This document shows, in pieces, positions 54,023 to 63,663 of a stretch of 64,000 nucleotides of DNA. A program made the position numbers and the translations under genes. The notes below the pieces were generated by a model. The model did no database searches, had not been told where the DNA came from, and saw only the letters and a program-made list of their open reading frames with translations. The DNA is taken from assembly GCA_043228905.1 (NCBI GenBank), contig JBHGNT010000081.1, positions 36,865 to 100,864 on the forward strand. The letters run 5' to 3'. The stretch's first letter is position 1. Each line of letters starts with the position of its first letter. Origin of the DNA: Azolla caroliniana (Eukaryota; Polypodiophyta).

Positions 54023-55366
54023 GTGGCCGTGGCATATTCTGCCGCGGTTGCTATGACATCTATTTCGAATAGCGGAATAATCCGAGGGTGTTCGTCAAGG
54101 TACGCCTCCAATTCTGCATCCTCCACCCCAGCTAGCTTATTTATGTCCTCCGCGTATAACGGTGTTATACCCTTAGGTTGTGGCATGCTGCCTTCTGTAG
54201 GTACGCGAACCTTGGTGCGTCCATGCCGGAAACTGATACACTCGTGTTGCCAGCTCTGCTTGATATTTGCTATCCGAAGCCATGGTATGCCCAGAAGCAC
54301 TGGATACGCTCCTGGGGCCTCCAAAGAGAGAATGACCGCAGAGATGTCGAAGCGGTGTCCGCCCACGATGATGCCTATTTTGCGAATTAACCCCAACGGT
54401 TGCACTGAGCGGGTATCTGCCATGCGGAGCCAAAATGGACACGCCTCCCACTCGGAAATGCCTAACTACTCGCAAGTTTTCGCGCTAATTACATTGACGC
54501 CTGAGCCGCCGTCGATTACGCATCCAGGAACTTCCTGTCCGTGCAATATTACTGTAATAGCCGGGTTGTGCGGATCCACCACTGGTGTTCCATCGCTGAT
54601 GTCTGTTAGGTTTGTGGCAACGCTTGCCTCGGGTATGCCCGCCGCCTGTGCTTCCACTGTCTGGCGGAAATGTGGAACTAGCTGTAGCAGTTTTTCCATG
54701 GTTAACGTTATTTCACAATCTGCTAACACCTGCCAAATGGGGTCTGGACCCGGTCTTTCGTTCTCTGTTCACTCCATTGTGTTCGCGGACTCTTGCCGCA
54801 CACGTTCTGTATTGGTCGCGTTTGCTTTTTCCACCCACGCTTGGGCTTGTCGGCGTACCTCGTCTGGCGCAACCCAATCTGCCGTTTTTGTTTGCTGGCG
54901 TGTCGTGACTTGTTGCACCTCCGCCGTAATCGTATTGACAGCAGGCCCCTTTCCCTTGCATGCTGGGCATTGCATGGCATAATGTTTGGGTTGCTGACAA
55001 ATCAAACAATGGATGCTTGATTCTCCCTTCTCGGCTCCAGGTGTTGTGTGCCGCTCTCCGGGTGCTACTTGCTCTTTGCGGTCCGGCCTTGTTTGTCGGA
55101 ACGTACGTGGTGGCTGTTGTTGGTCCCGTCGTTGTTCCTGGTGCCGCTCATCCCCTGAGCTTTCGTCGTAACGCCGTTGATCCCTACATTGTCGTGGCTT
55201 ACCCTGATAGCCATTGAAGCCGCCCTGTTTGTTTGTCAGCCGTTGATTCTCGTAGCGCCGACCCCCTTTGGAATAACTCGGATGTCCACGATAATCATCA
55301 TCCTCTAGGTCGTCCTCCTCGGAATCATTGTGATTTCGGCGATTCCGGTTGTACCGGTCGTCCCGC
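54023..55366 (-). pseudogene. G1 gag C-terminus and protease
   Basis: Minus-strand frames from 55366 down: a highly charged, Arg/Gln/Asp-rich segment, then a zinc knuckle CLICQQPKHYAMQC (about 55000), then a spacer, and the aspartic protease with VIDGGSGVNVIS (about 54500). A GIPWLRIANI and KGITPLYAEDI segment follows, then AATAEYATATA up to the junction with C. The protease has D-G-G-S. Stops and a frame change near 54466-54730 interrupt it. The upstream gag half and 5' LTR of G1 are not in the window; the left neighbour piece of G1 (reverse transcriptase end) is at 44753. Confidence 0.75.
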
Positions 55367-55459
55367 TATCGCGTTGTTACGCGCGTGCGTGGAGAAAGGC
55401 GGGACCACGGGGGTCTTGGACTAGGGAGTGACAGAGCGTAGGAAGTCGTACTTCACCAT
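55367..55459 (-). mobile_element. 3' LTR of E, first part
   Basis: Matches the first 93 bases (plus-strand order) of C's LTR and stops at CCAT, the target duplication of D. The rest follows at 60405. Confidence 0.8.
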
Positions 55460-56225
55460 TGTCGCCTTGTTGCGCGCGTGCGTGGAGAAAGGCGGGACCA
55501 CGGGGGTCTTGGACCAGGGAGTGACGGAGCATAGGAAGTCGTGCTTTACTGTTTCTGGGGCATCCCAGAAGCACACCGGAAGCAACCGAAGGGAGAGAGA
55601 GAGAGAGAGAGAGCTTAACACCGACTCGCGCACACACGCACACACAGCCCGACCCGACTCACGCCCTTATGTACAGGAAACGCAGGAAAGGGGGAGCACC
55701 CGACACCAACATAGACGCGAATATACATAGACAGACGCAAACATATATATATATATATATATGTATAGACAGAAGAATACAATCCCGGCTTCGAATCGGA
55801 CCAAGATAGTTTACAACAGTCGTCTGCTGTCAAGCCGCCGTCGGGGAGCCCTCGGGCTCGTCGCGCCGAGCGGGGTCTTGCACAGGAGATAAGCTGCAGC
55901 CAACCCTAAACGAACACGAAGGGGAAGAAGAAGAAGCAGAAGAAACCTAACCCTAAACCTACCGGTATACCCTCTAATCCAAAATGGGCAACCCTTTTAC
56001 AAAGGGTGTTCCCTCCCTTTTATAGAACAAGGAGAGGGATGCGTTACAATGTGGGCCAAATCCCGACTTTCATGGGATCGTCTGTCCCGACTTGACTACT
56101 CTTCGGCGCCATAAAGGCGCCCTCGATATTCACACTAAATGTACATGGGTGCGTACACACGCTGCACCCCGCCGATGTAGCCAATGTTTCCCGGTTTTCG
56201 CCTATGGCCGAAATTCTTCATGACG
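55460..56225 (-). mobile_element. 3' LTR of element D
   Basis: 766 bp, with a short (GA)n (about 55593-55611) and (TA)n (about 55742-55763) tract; the last base of the CA/TG end is mutated (TGACG for TGACA). Confidence 0.85.
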
Positions 56226-57897
56226 TCCGCCCCCACCTAACTGCACGTCCACCGGTACGTGCCAATCTGGTTGAAGGGTGAGAGATTTCAGCCGGTGAGA
56301 AACCGGTCTCCCGTGATCCGCATCTCGGCTCGCTGCTGGTTTGATCCGGCGGCTTCGAGTCTTCCTTCGCGCTCGCCTCCCCGTAGGCTCGTTCGACCCG
56401 TCGACGGGTCCTCTGCTGCGATCTCCGTAGCACGTGTTCTTCCGTTGGCCCTTGTTCGGCCGTATGAACGCCCCGCTTTCCACCGTATGCCTGATGTCCT
56501 CCGCTTGAGGAATGCCCGTGGCAGCCCGCTTGGCCTCCATTGTCGGATCGTGATGTCCCAATGGTGTTTCGCGTCGCCTTCGTCCTTCCGCCGCCACCTT
56601 CCTTCTCCATGGTCTTACATTGTCGCGTCGGCTCGATCCGCCATGGTCTCCGGAACGGTGTGGAGGATCCCTTTCCGGCCTTCTCCGCGCTTGCCTTCCC
56701 GCTCCGGCACCTCCGTGTGCCACATACCCTCGTCTGTTGTTTGGCACTGCCCGTGTTGCACTCCTCGTCGGTCCCTTCCCGGCCAAATCGTGCATCGCTG
56801 TTCACCCGCATACCGGTGTCCTTTACATCCGAGGAACACCCCGTAGTAGCCCGCTTGGCCCTTCCCGTCTTCGTGCTGCTGCAACAAGACCTGAGTCTTC
56901 CGCTTGTCGTCGTCCCCTCGCCCCCACCAGCTTGTCACCCCGGCTTGCCGTGTCAGTCTTCGTTACTTCGATGGAGCTACCGAGATCTACGAAGCGAGTG
57001 TGGAGGATCCTCCTCCGGCCTCTCTTGCCATTTTGACTCCGACCCTGTGCAGTCCACTAGGCACTTGTCACCTCGTTCCTGACACCTCCCTTGTGTCGTC
57101 TTCCGCTTCCTTCGTTCGGCCTCGCCCGCGCCGAACACCGTCTCGTAGTAACGCTTCGATCCGGCCTGTGATGGCCACTCGCGAGACTCTTGTTCTGTCC
57201 AAGGTGTGCCTTTCCGGCCTGACACATCTCCTCGTGTTCACCCCTATCGGCTCCTTCCGATACCTCGTGTCGTCGGGTCTTGTTCCCTGCCGCCACCGTC
57301 CTTCTCCCTCGGTCTCACGTTGCCACGTTGGCCGAACTGCCGGAGTCTCCGGATTAGTGTGAGGGTCCCATAGGGCCGGACTCCGTTTCTATGCTTGCCA
57401 TGATTCGGGTGACTTTTGTTTGAGTCCCTCCCGGACTCTCCTGGTGCCTTCTGCGTAGCCGGGTCCCGTTTCCCACCGCCACCGTCCTTCTCCCTCGGTC
57501 TTACGTTGCCACGTTGGCCGAACAGCCGGGGTCTCCGGAACCGGTGTGGGGATCCCGTAGGACCGGATTTCCTTACGCGCATTGTCTTCGTCACCTCGCC
57601 GCCACCGTCAGTATCTTGGTCTTACGTCAACCGCGTTGCCGACTGTCGAAGTCTCTAGAACCGGTGTGAAGGATCCTCCATCGACTGCCCTTCCGTAGCC
57701 CTTGCCTTCGTCACCTCGCCGCCACCGTCACTATCTTGGTCTTACGTCGACCGCGTTGCCGACCGCCGAAGTCTCTAGAACCGGTGTGAAGGATCCTCCG
57801 TAGGCGTTCGTCACCTTCTCGACCCTGTCCCGGGTCGTCCTTTTTCCCCATGTAAAAGAGGGTGGCTCGTCCCGCACCCCCTTCCGTATCGGCACTT
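56226..57897 (-). repeat. Non-coding repeat region of element D
   Basis: A degenerate unit recurs at about 56585, 57290, 57470, 57595 and 57713. On the plus strand each has a CGCCGCCACC-GTC start, a (T/C)GGTCTTACGT block, GGCCGA or GCCGAC, GTCTC(C/T)(G/A)GAA and GGTGTG(G/A)GGATCC. Translated on the minus strand, units give fragments like FGQRGNVRPREKDGGG. Similar units lie inside the gag ORF. Frames here are broken and I find no pol motif. Confidence 0.7.
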
Positions 57898-59313
57898 TCA
57901 TGCCGACTGTGGCTCCGAACGAACGATCCACGACCAGATCACACTCCACCCGCATCGGAATGCTAATCCCATCGTGCCGTGTCCGTTCCCGTCCTCCTCG
58001 CAGGCCGTTTTCCATCCGTCTTCGCTGGCATCGTGCCAGGACTCCTCGGTACCGCCATCCATCTCCTCGGTCTTACATGGGCATACGGGCCCAATTGCCG
58101 AGTTCTCCGGAATCGGGTCTGTGGGCTTTCGTCCGCTCCTTCCCCGTATCGTCTCGCTGGTGATTCTCGCCCTTTCGCCGCCACCTTCCTCTACTTGGGA
58201 CTCACGTGGACATTCGGGCCCGCCTGCCATCGTCCGTTTTACGCCCTTGTCCGTAGCCACCGACTCTTCGTGGTCGGCGGTCATCTTCTTACCGATCGCG
58301 CAAGCCCCGTCTAGGCCTGCTTCTCCAATGCCCGGGATCTCGGGCTGATACGCCCGAAACCGCTGGTCCCAACGTTCCGGTTCCGCGATCAGTCTCTCGA
58401 CCTCGTCCTTGGCCGTTCTATCCCCGCATGTCGGGAGGGTGGCTCGTCCCGCACCCTCTCCTGTGGTACCAATGTACCATTCTCTTCCGGCCTCCTCGTC
58501 CTTCGATCGCCTCCGGCCCGACTCCATAATAAGCCCTTCTTCGGCTTCGATTTTCCCCTCTTCCTCGAGCATCGCTTTGAGAGCTGCATACGCCTCCGCA
58601 ATCCTGGCCCCAACGCCGATCCTTGCCAACTCTCTTTGTCGTTCGGCCTCTTCCCGCTGTGATGGCACGCCGTCGCGTACCTTCCTCTTAGCCTTCTCGG
58701 CTTGCTCTTTGTCTATCCGTTGGCACACCCTTCCGACCTTCGACCAGTCCTCCGTAAGCCCATTCGCCCCATCATCGTCTTCGAGCTCAATCCCGATGGC
58801 TTCCCGTTCCTTTAGGTCGATCGACCTGACGAACAAAAGGACTTTGTCCGCCCCCACCAAACCTTGTTCCCGCTCTGGGAGCCGAGCAAGTCGTCGCTTG
58901 AACTCCCGGAATGCCTTCGTCGCACCCCGGTGGGTCTTTGCCGATGCTACCCACTGGTCGAAGTGGTGCCGTCCCCGGCTCTTCCGCCGTCCTCCGTATG
59001 CTTTCAGGAGCGCCTCTTTGAAGGCCTCCCACGAACTATGAGCCTCACGGAGCTCCTTTATTTCCGCGTGCATCCGGACAGCCATGACCCGACAAAAGAA
59101 CTCCGGCCTCAGCGCCTCGTCTACGCCACGCTCTTCCATTTCCGCGTTGTAGGCTTCCAAGTAAGGTGGGACTTTGTCCCCGTTGAAACGACCGACTCTT
59201 TCGACCACTCGCTCAACCGCTTGTTGCGCTGCTTCTCGCCTCATCACCACTCGTGCCGACTCCAACACCACTTCGGCCACCATCTCCGCAAGGTCGTCGT
59301 CTTCCGACTCCAT
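57898..59313 (-). CDS. gag: Element D Gag
   Basis: 471 residues from ATG 59311-59313, 15 bases inside the primer site. The N-terminal 170 residues align in pattern with A's Gag: LAEMVAEVVLE, VERVGRFNGDKVPPYLEAY, AEIKELREAHSSWEAFKEAL, LLFVRSIDLKEREAIGIELE. The middle is Glu/Arg-rich. No CCHC zinc knuckle is present where A and B have one. The C-terminal 150 residues contain repeat-derived segments (GTTGEGAGRATLPTCGDR; PECPRESQVEEGGGERA; NSAIGPVCPCKTEEMDGG) that recur at DNA level in the non-coding region. The ORF is uninterrupted, unlike the surrounding decay, so it was under selection until recently or is young. It would form or join particles with A/B-type proteins (inferred). Confidence 0.85.
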   Translation of the reverse strand: MESEDDDLAEMVAEVVLESARVVMRREAAQQAVERVVERVGRFNGDKVPPYLEAYNAEMEERGVDEALRPEFFCRVMAVRMHAEIKELREAHSSWEAFKEALLKAYGGRRKSRGRHHFDQWVASAKTHRGATKAFREFKRRLARLPEREQGLVGADKVLLFVRSIDLKEREAIGIELEDDDGANGLTEDWSKVGRVCQRIDKEQAEKAKRKVRDGVPSQREEAERQRELARIGVGARIAEAYAALKAMLEEEGKIEAEEGLIMESGRRRSKDEEAGREWYIGTTGEGAGRATLPTCGDRTAKDEVERLIAEPERWDQRFRAYQPEIPGIGEAGLDGACAIGKKMTADHEESVATDKGVKRTMAGGPECPRESQVEEGGGERARITSETIRGRSGRKPTDPIPENSAIGPVCPCKTEEMDGGTEESWHDASEDGWKTACEEDGNGHGTMGLAFRCGWSVIWSWIVRSEPQSA

Positions 59314-59328
59314 CCTCCCTTGCCGCCT

Positions 59329-59346
59329 TTCACGTCGGGTTCACCA
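59329..59346 (-). other. Primer binding site of element D
   Basis: Inverse of TGGTGAACCCGACGTGAA, four bases inside the 5' LTR, identical to A and B. Confidence 0.8.
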
Positions 59347-59350
59347 AAGA

Positions 59351-60404
59351 TGTCGCGTTGTTGCACGCGTGCGTGGAGAAAGGCGGGACCACGGGGGTCT
59401 TGGACCAGGGAGTGATGCAGCGTAGGAAGTCGTGCTTCACTGTTTCTGGGGCATCCCAGAAGCACACCGGAAGCAACCGAAGGGAGAGAGAGAGAGAGAG
59501 AGCTTCACACTGACTCGCGCACACACGCACACACAGCCCGACCCGACTCACGCCCTTATGTACAGGAAACGCAGGAAAGGGGGAGCACCCGACACCAACA
59601 TAGACGCGAATATACACAGACAGACGCAAACATATATATATATATATATATATAGATATATATAGATATATATATATAGATATATATAGATATATATATA
59701 TAGATATATATAGATATATATATATAGATATATATAGATATATATATATAGATATATATAGATATATATATATAGATATATATAGATATATATATATATA
59801 TATGTATGTATAGACAGAAGAATACAATCCCGGCTTCGAATCGGACCAAGATAGTTTACGACAGTCGTCTGCTGTCAAGCCGCCGTCGGGGAGCTCTCGG
59901 GCTCGTCGCGCCGAGCAGGGTCTTGCACAGGAGATAAGTTGCAGCCAACCCTAAACGAACACGAAGGGGAAGAAGAAGAAGCAGAAGAAACCTAACCCTA
60001 AACCTACCGGTATACCCTCTAATCCAAAATGGGCAACCCTTTTACAAAGGGCGTTCCCTCCCTTTTATAGAACAAGGAGAGGGATGCGTTACAATGTGGG
60101 CCAAATCCCGACTTTCATGGGATCGTCTGTCCCGACTTGACTACTCTTTGGCGCCATAAAGGTGCCCTCGATATTCACACTAAATGTACATGGGTGCGTA
60201 CACACGTTGCACCCCGCCGATGTTACAATGTGGGCCAAATCCCGATTTTCATGGGATCGTCTGTCCCGACTTGACTACTCTTTGGCGCCATAAAGGTGCC
60301 CTCGATATTCACACTAAACGTACATGGGTGCGTACACACGTTGCACCCCGCCGATGTAGCCAATGTTTCCCGGTTTTCGCCTATGGCCGAAATTCTTCAC
60401 GACA
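59351..60404 (-). mobile_element. 5' LTR of element D, expanded
   Basis: 1054 bp against 766 bp for the 3' LTR. The extra length comes from a (TA)n/(TAGA)n expansion (59631-59808) and a tandem duplication of roughly 133 bp (about 60087-60224 and 60225-60357). Confidence 0.85.
59631..59808. repeat. TA-rich microsatellite with TAGATATATA higher-order unit
   Basis: Alternating (TA)n with regularly placed G, giving repeats of about 30 bases; far longer than the matching tract of the 3' LTR. Confidence 0.9.
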
Positions 60405-61098
60405 CCATTTCCGGGGCATCCCAGAAGCACACCAGAAGCAACCGAAGGGAGAGAGAGAAAGAGAGTGAGCACGCACTTGACACCGACTCACGCACACACA
60501 CGCACGCACACGCACACACAGGCCAACCCGACTCACGCCCTTATGTACAGGAAACGCAGGAAAGGGGAAGCACCCGCCACCAACAGACACGTGAATATAC
60601 ACAAACAGACGCAAATGTATATATATAAAAGGAAGAATACATTCCCGGCTTCGAGCTAGGCCAAGGTAGGTTACAGTAGTCGTCGGCTGCCAAGCCGCAA
60701 GTCAGGAGCTCACGGGCTTGTCGCACCGAGCGGGGTCTTGCGCAGGAGACGAGCTGAAGCTAACCCTAAGCGAACACGAAGGGGGAGAAGAAGAAGAAGA
60801 AGAAGAAGAAGAAGAAGAACTAACCCTAAATTTAACGGTATACCCTCTAACGCAAAATGGGCAACCCTTTCACAAAGGGCGCTCCCTTCATTTTATAGAA
60901 CAAGGAGAGGGATGCGTTACAATGTGGGATCAATCTCGACTTACATGGGATCGTTTGTCCTGACTTGACTACTCTTTGGCGCCATAAAGGCGCCCTCGTT
61001 ATTCACACTAAATGTACAAGGGTAAGCACACATGCTGCACCCTACCGATGTAGACAATGTTTCCCGGTTTCCGCCTCTGGACGAAATTCTTCACGACA
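60405..61098 (-). mobile_element. 3' LTR of E, second part
   Basis: Continues 55459 after the CCAT duplication, through (GA)n, CACACG and (GAA)n tracts to CTTCACGACA, followed by the inverted polypurine tract. Confidence 0.8.
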
Positions 61099-63663
61099 TC
61101 CGCCCCCACCTAACCGCACGTCCACCGGTACGTGCCAAATCCGGTGAAGGGTGAGAGATTTTGGCCGGTGAGAAACCGGTCTTTCGTAATCCGCATCCCG
61201 GCTCGCTACCGGTTTGATCCGTCGGCTTCGGTTTTTCCTTCGCGCGTACGTCCCCGTAGGCTCATTCGACCCGTCGATGGGTCCTTCACTGCGATCTCCG
61301 TAGTACGCATACTTTTGTTGGCCCTTGTTCGGCCGTATGCACGCCCTGCTCCCCGCCGTATGCTCGATGTCCTCCGCTTGAGGAACGCCCGCAGTGACCC
61401 GCTTGGCCTTCGTTGACCTTCGTGTTGTCCTGATTGCCGTCCCATGTTGTTTCGCGTTGCCTTCGTCCTCTCGCCGCCACCTTCCTTCTCCATGGTTTGA
61501 CATCGTCGCGTCGGCTCGAACCGCCATGGTCTTCGGAACGGTGTGGAGGATCCTTTTCTGGCCTTCTACGCACAACCTCCGAACCGCGCAACCCATCTCC
61601 GCGCTCGCCTTTCCGCTCTGGCACCTCCGTGTGCCACATACCCTCGTCCGTTGTTTGGCATTGCCTGTGCCGTACTCCGGTTCATTGCACGCCTTGTCGG
61701 CCCCTTTCCCGGCCAGATCGTGCATTGCCACTCACCCGCATACTGGTGTCCTCCGCATCCGAGGAACACCCCGTAGTAGCCGGCTTGGCCCTTCCCGTCT
61801 TCGTGTTGCTGCAACAGGTCCTGAGTCTTCCGCTTACCGTCGTCCCCTCGCCCCCACCAGCTTGTCACCGCGGGCTTGCCGTGTTAGTCTTCGCTACTTC
61901 GACGGAGCTCCCGAGATCTACGAAGTGAGTGTGGAGGATCCTACTCCGGCCTCTCTTGCCATCCCCTGACTCCGACCCTATGCAGTCCACTAGGCACTTG
62001 TCACCTCGTTCCCGACACCTCCCTTGTGCCGTCTTCCGCTTCCTTTGTTCGGCACCGCCCGTGCCGAACACTGTCCCGTAGTCACACTTTGATCCGGCCC
62101 ACGATGGCCACTTGCGAGACTCTTATTCCGTCCCAGGTGTGCCTTTCCCGCCCAACACACCTCCTCGTGTTTGCCCCTACCCGGCTCCTTCCGCTAAGCG
62201 GCCTGTAAGGGTTTCGCACTTCGTCCGCCCACGTCTTACCGACTCCCGATCGCTACCCCATGTCGTTGGGTCCCGTTCCCTACCGCCACCGTCCTTCTCC
62301 CTAGGTCTCACGTTGCCACATTGGCCGAACTGTTGGGGTCTCCGGATCAGTGTGAGGGTCCCATTAGGACCGGTCTTCGTTTCGTCGCTTGCCGAGATCC
62401 GGGTGTCTTTTGTTTGAGTCCCTCTCGGACTCTCCTCGTGTCTTCCGCGTAGTCGGGTCCCGTTTCTCGCCACACCAACCTTCTCTTTCGGTCTCATGTT
62501 GCCAAGTTGGCCGAACTGCCGGAGTCTCTGGTTAAATGTGGGGATCCGTAGGACCCGGACTTCCTTACACCCACTCACCTCACCGGAAGGTTTGAGATGG
62601 TCCGTAGCCACCTGTTGGCCTCATACCTCCTTTGCCATTCGTCGCCTCCTGTCGTCCGATCACGTTCTCCTGCCGCCACTGATCTCCCTATAGGACTCAC
62701 GCCGGCACTCGGGCCGACCGCCGGATCGGTGTGAGTGTCTTCGTGGGACCTCCCCTTCTGGCTTCGGGTTGCCCACCTTGCTGCCGCCACCGTCCCTTAC
62801 TCTAGGACACACGCCTCCCTCTTGTCGTTGGCCGCCGAGTACTCTGCGTTGATACCACTGCGGTCACAGCTGCTCCGCTCTGCCTTCGCCATTCTCTTCT
62901 AATGGTCACGTTCACCTTTCGCCGAAGTCTCTAGAATCGGTGTGTGTAAGGTCACAGATGCTCCGCTCTGCCTTCGCCATTCTCTTCTAATGGTCACGTT
63001 CACCTGCCGCCACCGTCCTTTCCTATAGGACTCACGCCGGCTCTTGGGCCGACCGCCGGATCGGTGTGAGGCTCTCCGTAGACCGCCCATCCGTAGCCCT
63101 TTTGCCTTCGTCCCCTCACCGCCACCGTTCGTCACTCTAGGCCTCGCGCTAGCTCTCGAGCCATCCGCCGGTGTCTGTAGAACTGGTGTGAAGGATCCTC
63201 CTCGGGCTTGCCGTATCTCTGACCCTTATCCCGGGTCTTCCTTCTTTCGTAAGTCGAGAGGGTGGCTTGCTGCACACCCTCTCCCGTGGTACCGACGTAC
63301 CGTGTTCCCGACCTCTTCGTAGGCCTGCTCTCTTCCTCCCTCTCGAAATGGTTTTCTCGAAGTCCGCTCCGCCCGGTTCTCGTCCGGGTCTGTCCGTCAA
63401 TCTTTGGGTTGTTGGGTCCTGATCTCCTGTCACCACCGATCTCTCCTATAGGACTCACGCTTGCAGTTGGGCCGATAGCCGGATCAGTGTAAGGAACTCC
63501 ATAGGACCGGCTTCCACTCTCTTGTACTTCTCCCGAACTCGTCGTCGCTCTCCTTGCTGCGATCCCGCCTCCTTCTTCCATCTCTCGACCTTCGCCCCGG
63601 TCGGTCTTTCTCCCCATGTAAAAGAGGGCGGCTCGTCCCGCACCCTCTCCCGTATCGGCACCT
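61099..63663 (-). repeat. Non-coding repeat region of element E
   Basis: Colinear with the D repeat region but longer. The GCCGCCACC ... GGA-TC-GTGTGAGG unit recurs at about 61470, 62283, 62465, 62670, 62780, 63003, 63118 and 63425. The block around 62880-63000 contains CTGCTCCGCTCTGCCTTCGCCATTC twice within 80 bases (listed as CTCCGCTCTGCCTTCGCCAT). A GAGGGTGGCT(C/T)G-block is present at 63258 and 63624, as in D at 57858 and 58436. Frames are broken; no pol motif. Confidence 0.65.

Larger units (their letters stand above)
55460..60404 (-). mobile_element. Gag-only LTR element D, complete
   Basis: 4.9-kb minus-strand element: 3' LTR 55460-56225, polypurine tract, non-coding repeats 56243-57897, gag 57898-59313, primer site 59329-59346, 5' LTR 59351-60404. 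The target duplication CCAT is at 55456-55459 and 60405-60408. No reverse transcriptase, RNase H or integrase motif is found on either strand, and the internal region (3.1 kb) is too short for a pol. Terminal sequences match A/B, so it may be copied by their enzymes. Such elements are known as TR-GAG or gag-only non-autonomous retrotransposons. Confidence 0.85.

Noticed and set aside
54001-55366. Plus-strand ORFs over the G1 gag/protease region, up to 361 codons
   Set aside because: The minus strand carries the zinc knuckle and protease motifs; the plus frames are shadows.
56202-56811. 197-codon minus-strand ORFs at the end of element D as a possible pol or env
   Set aside because: Basic low-order composition, two overlapping frames of equal length, no catalytic motif and partly inside the LTR.
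55367-61098. Three separate LTR copies at 55367, 55460 and 60405 as independent solo LTRs
   Set aside because: The matching CCAT duplication shows that the 55367 and 60405 pieces are one LTR split by element D.
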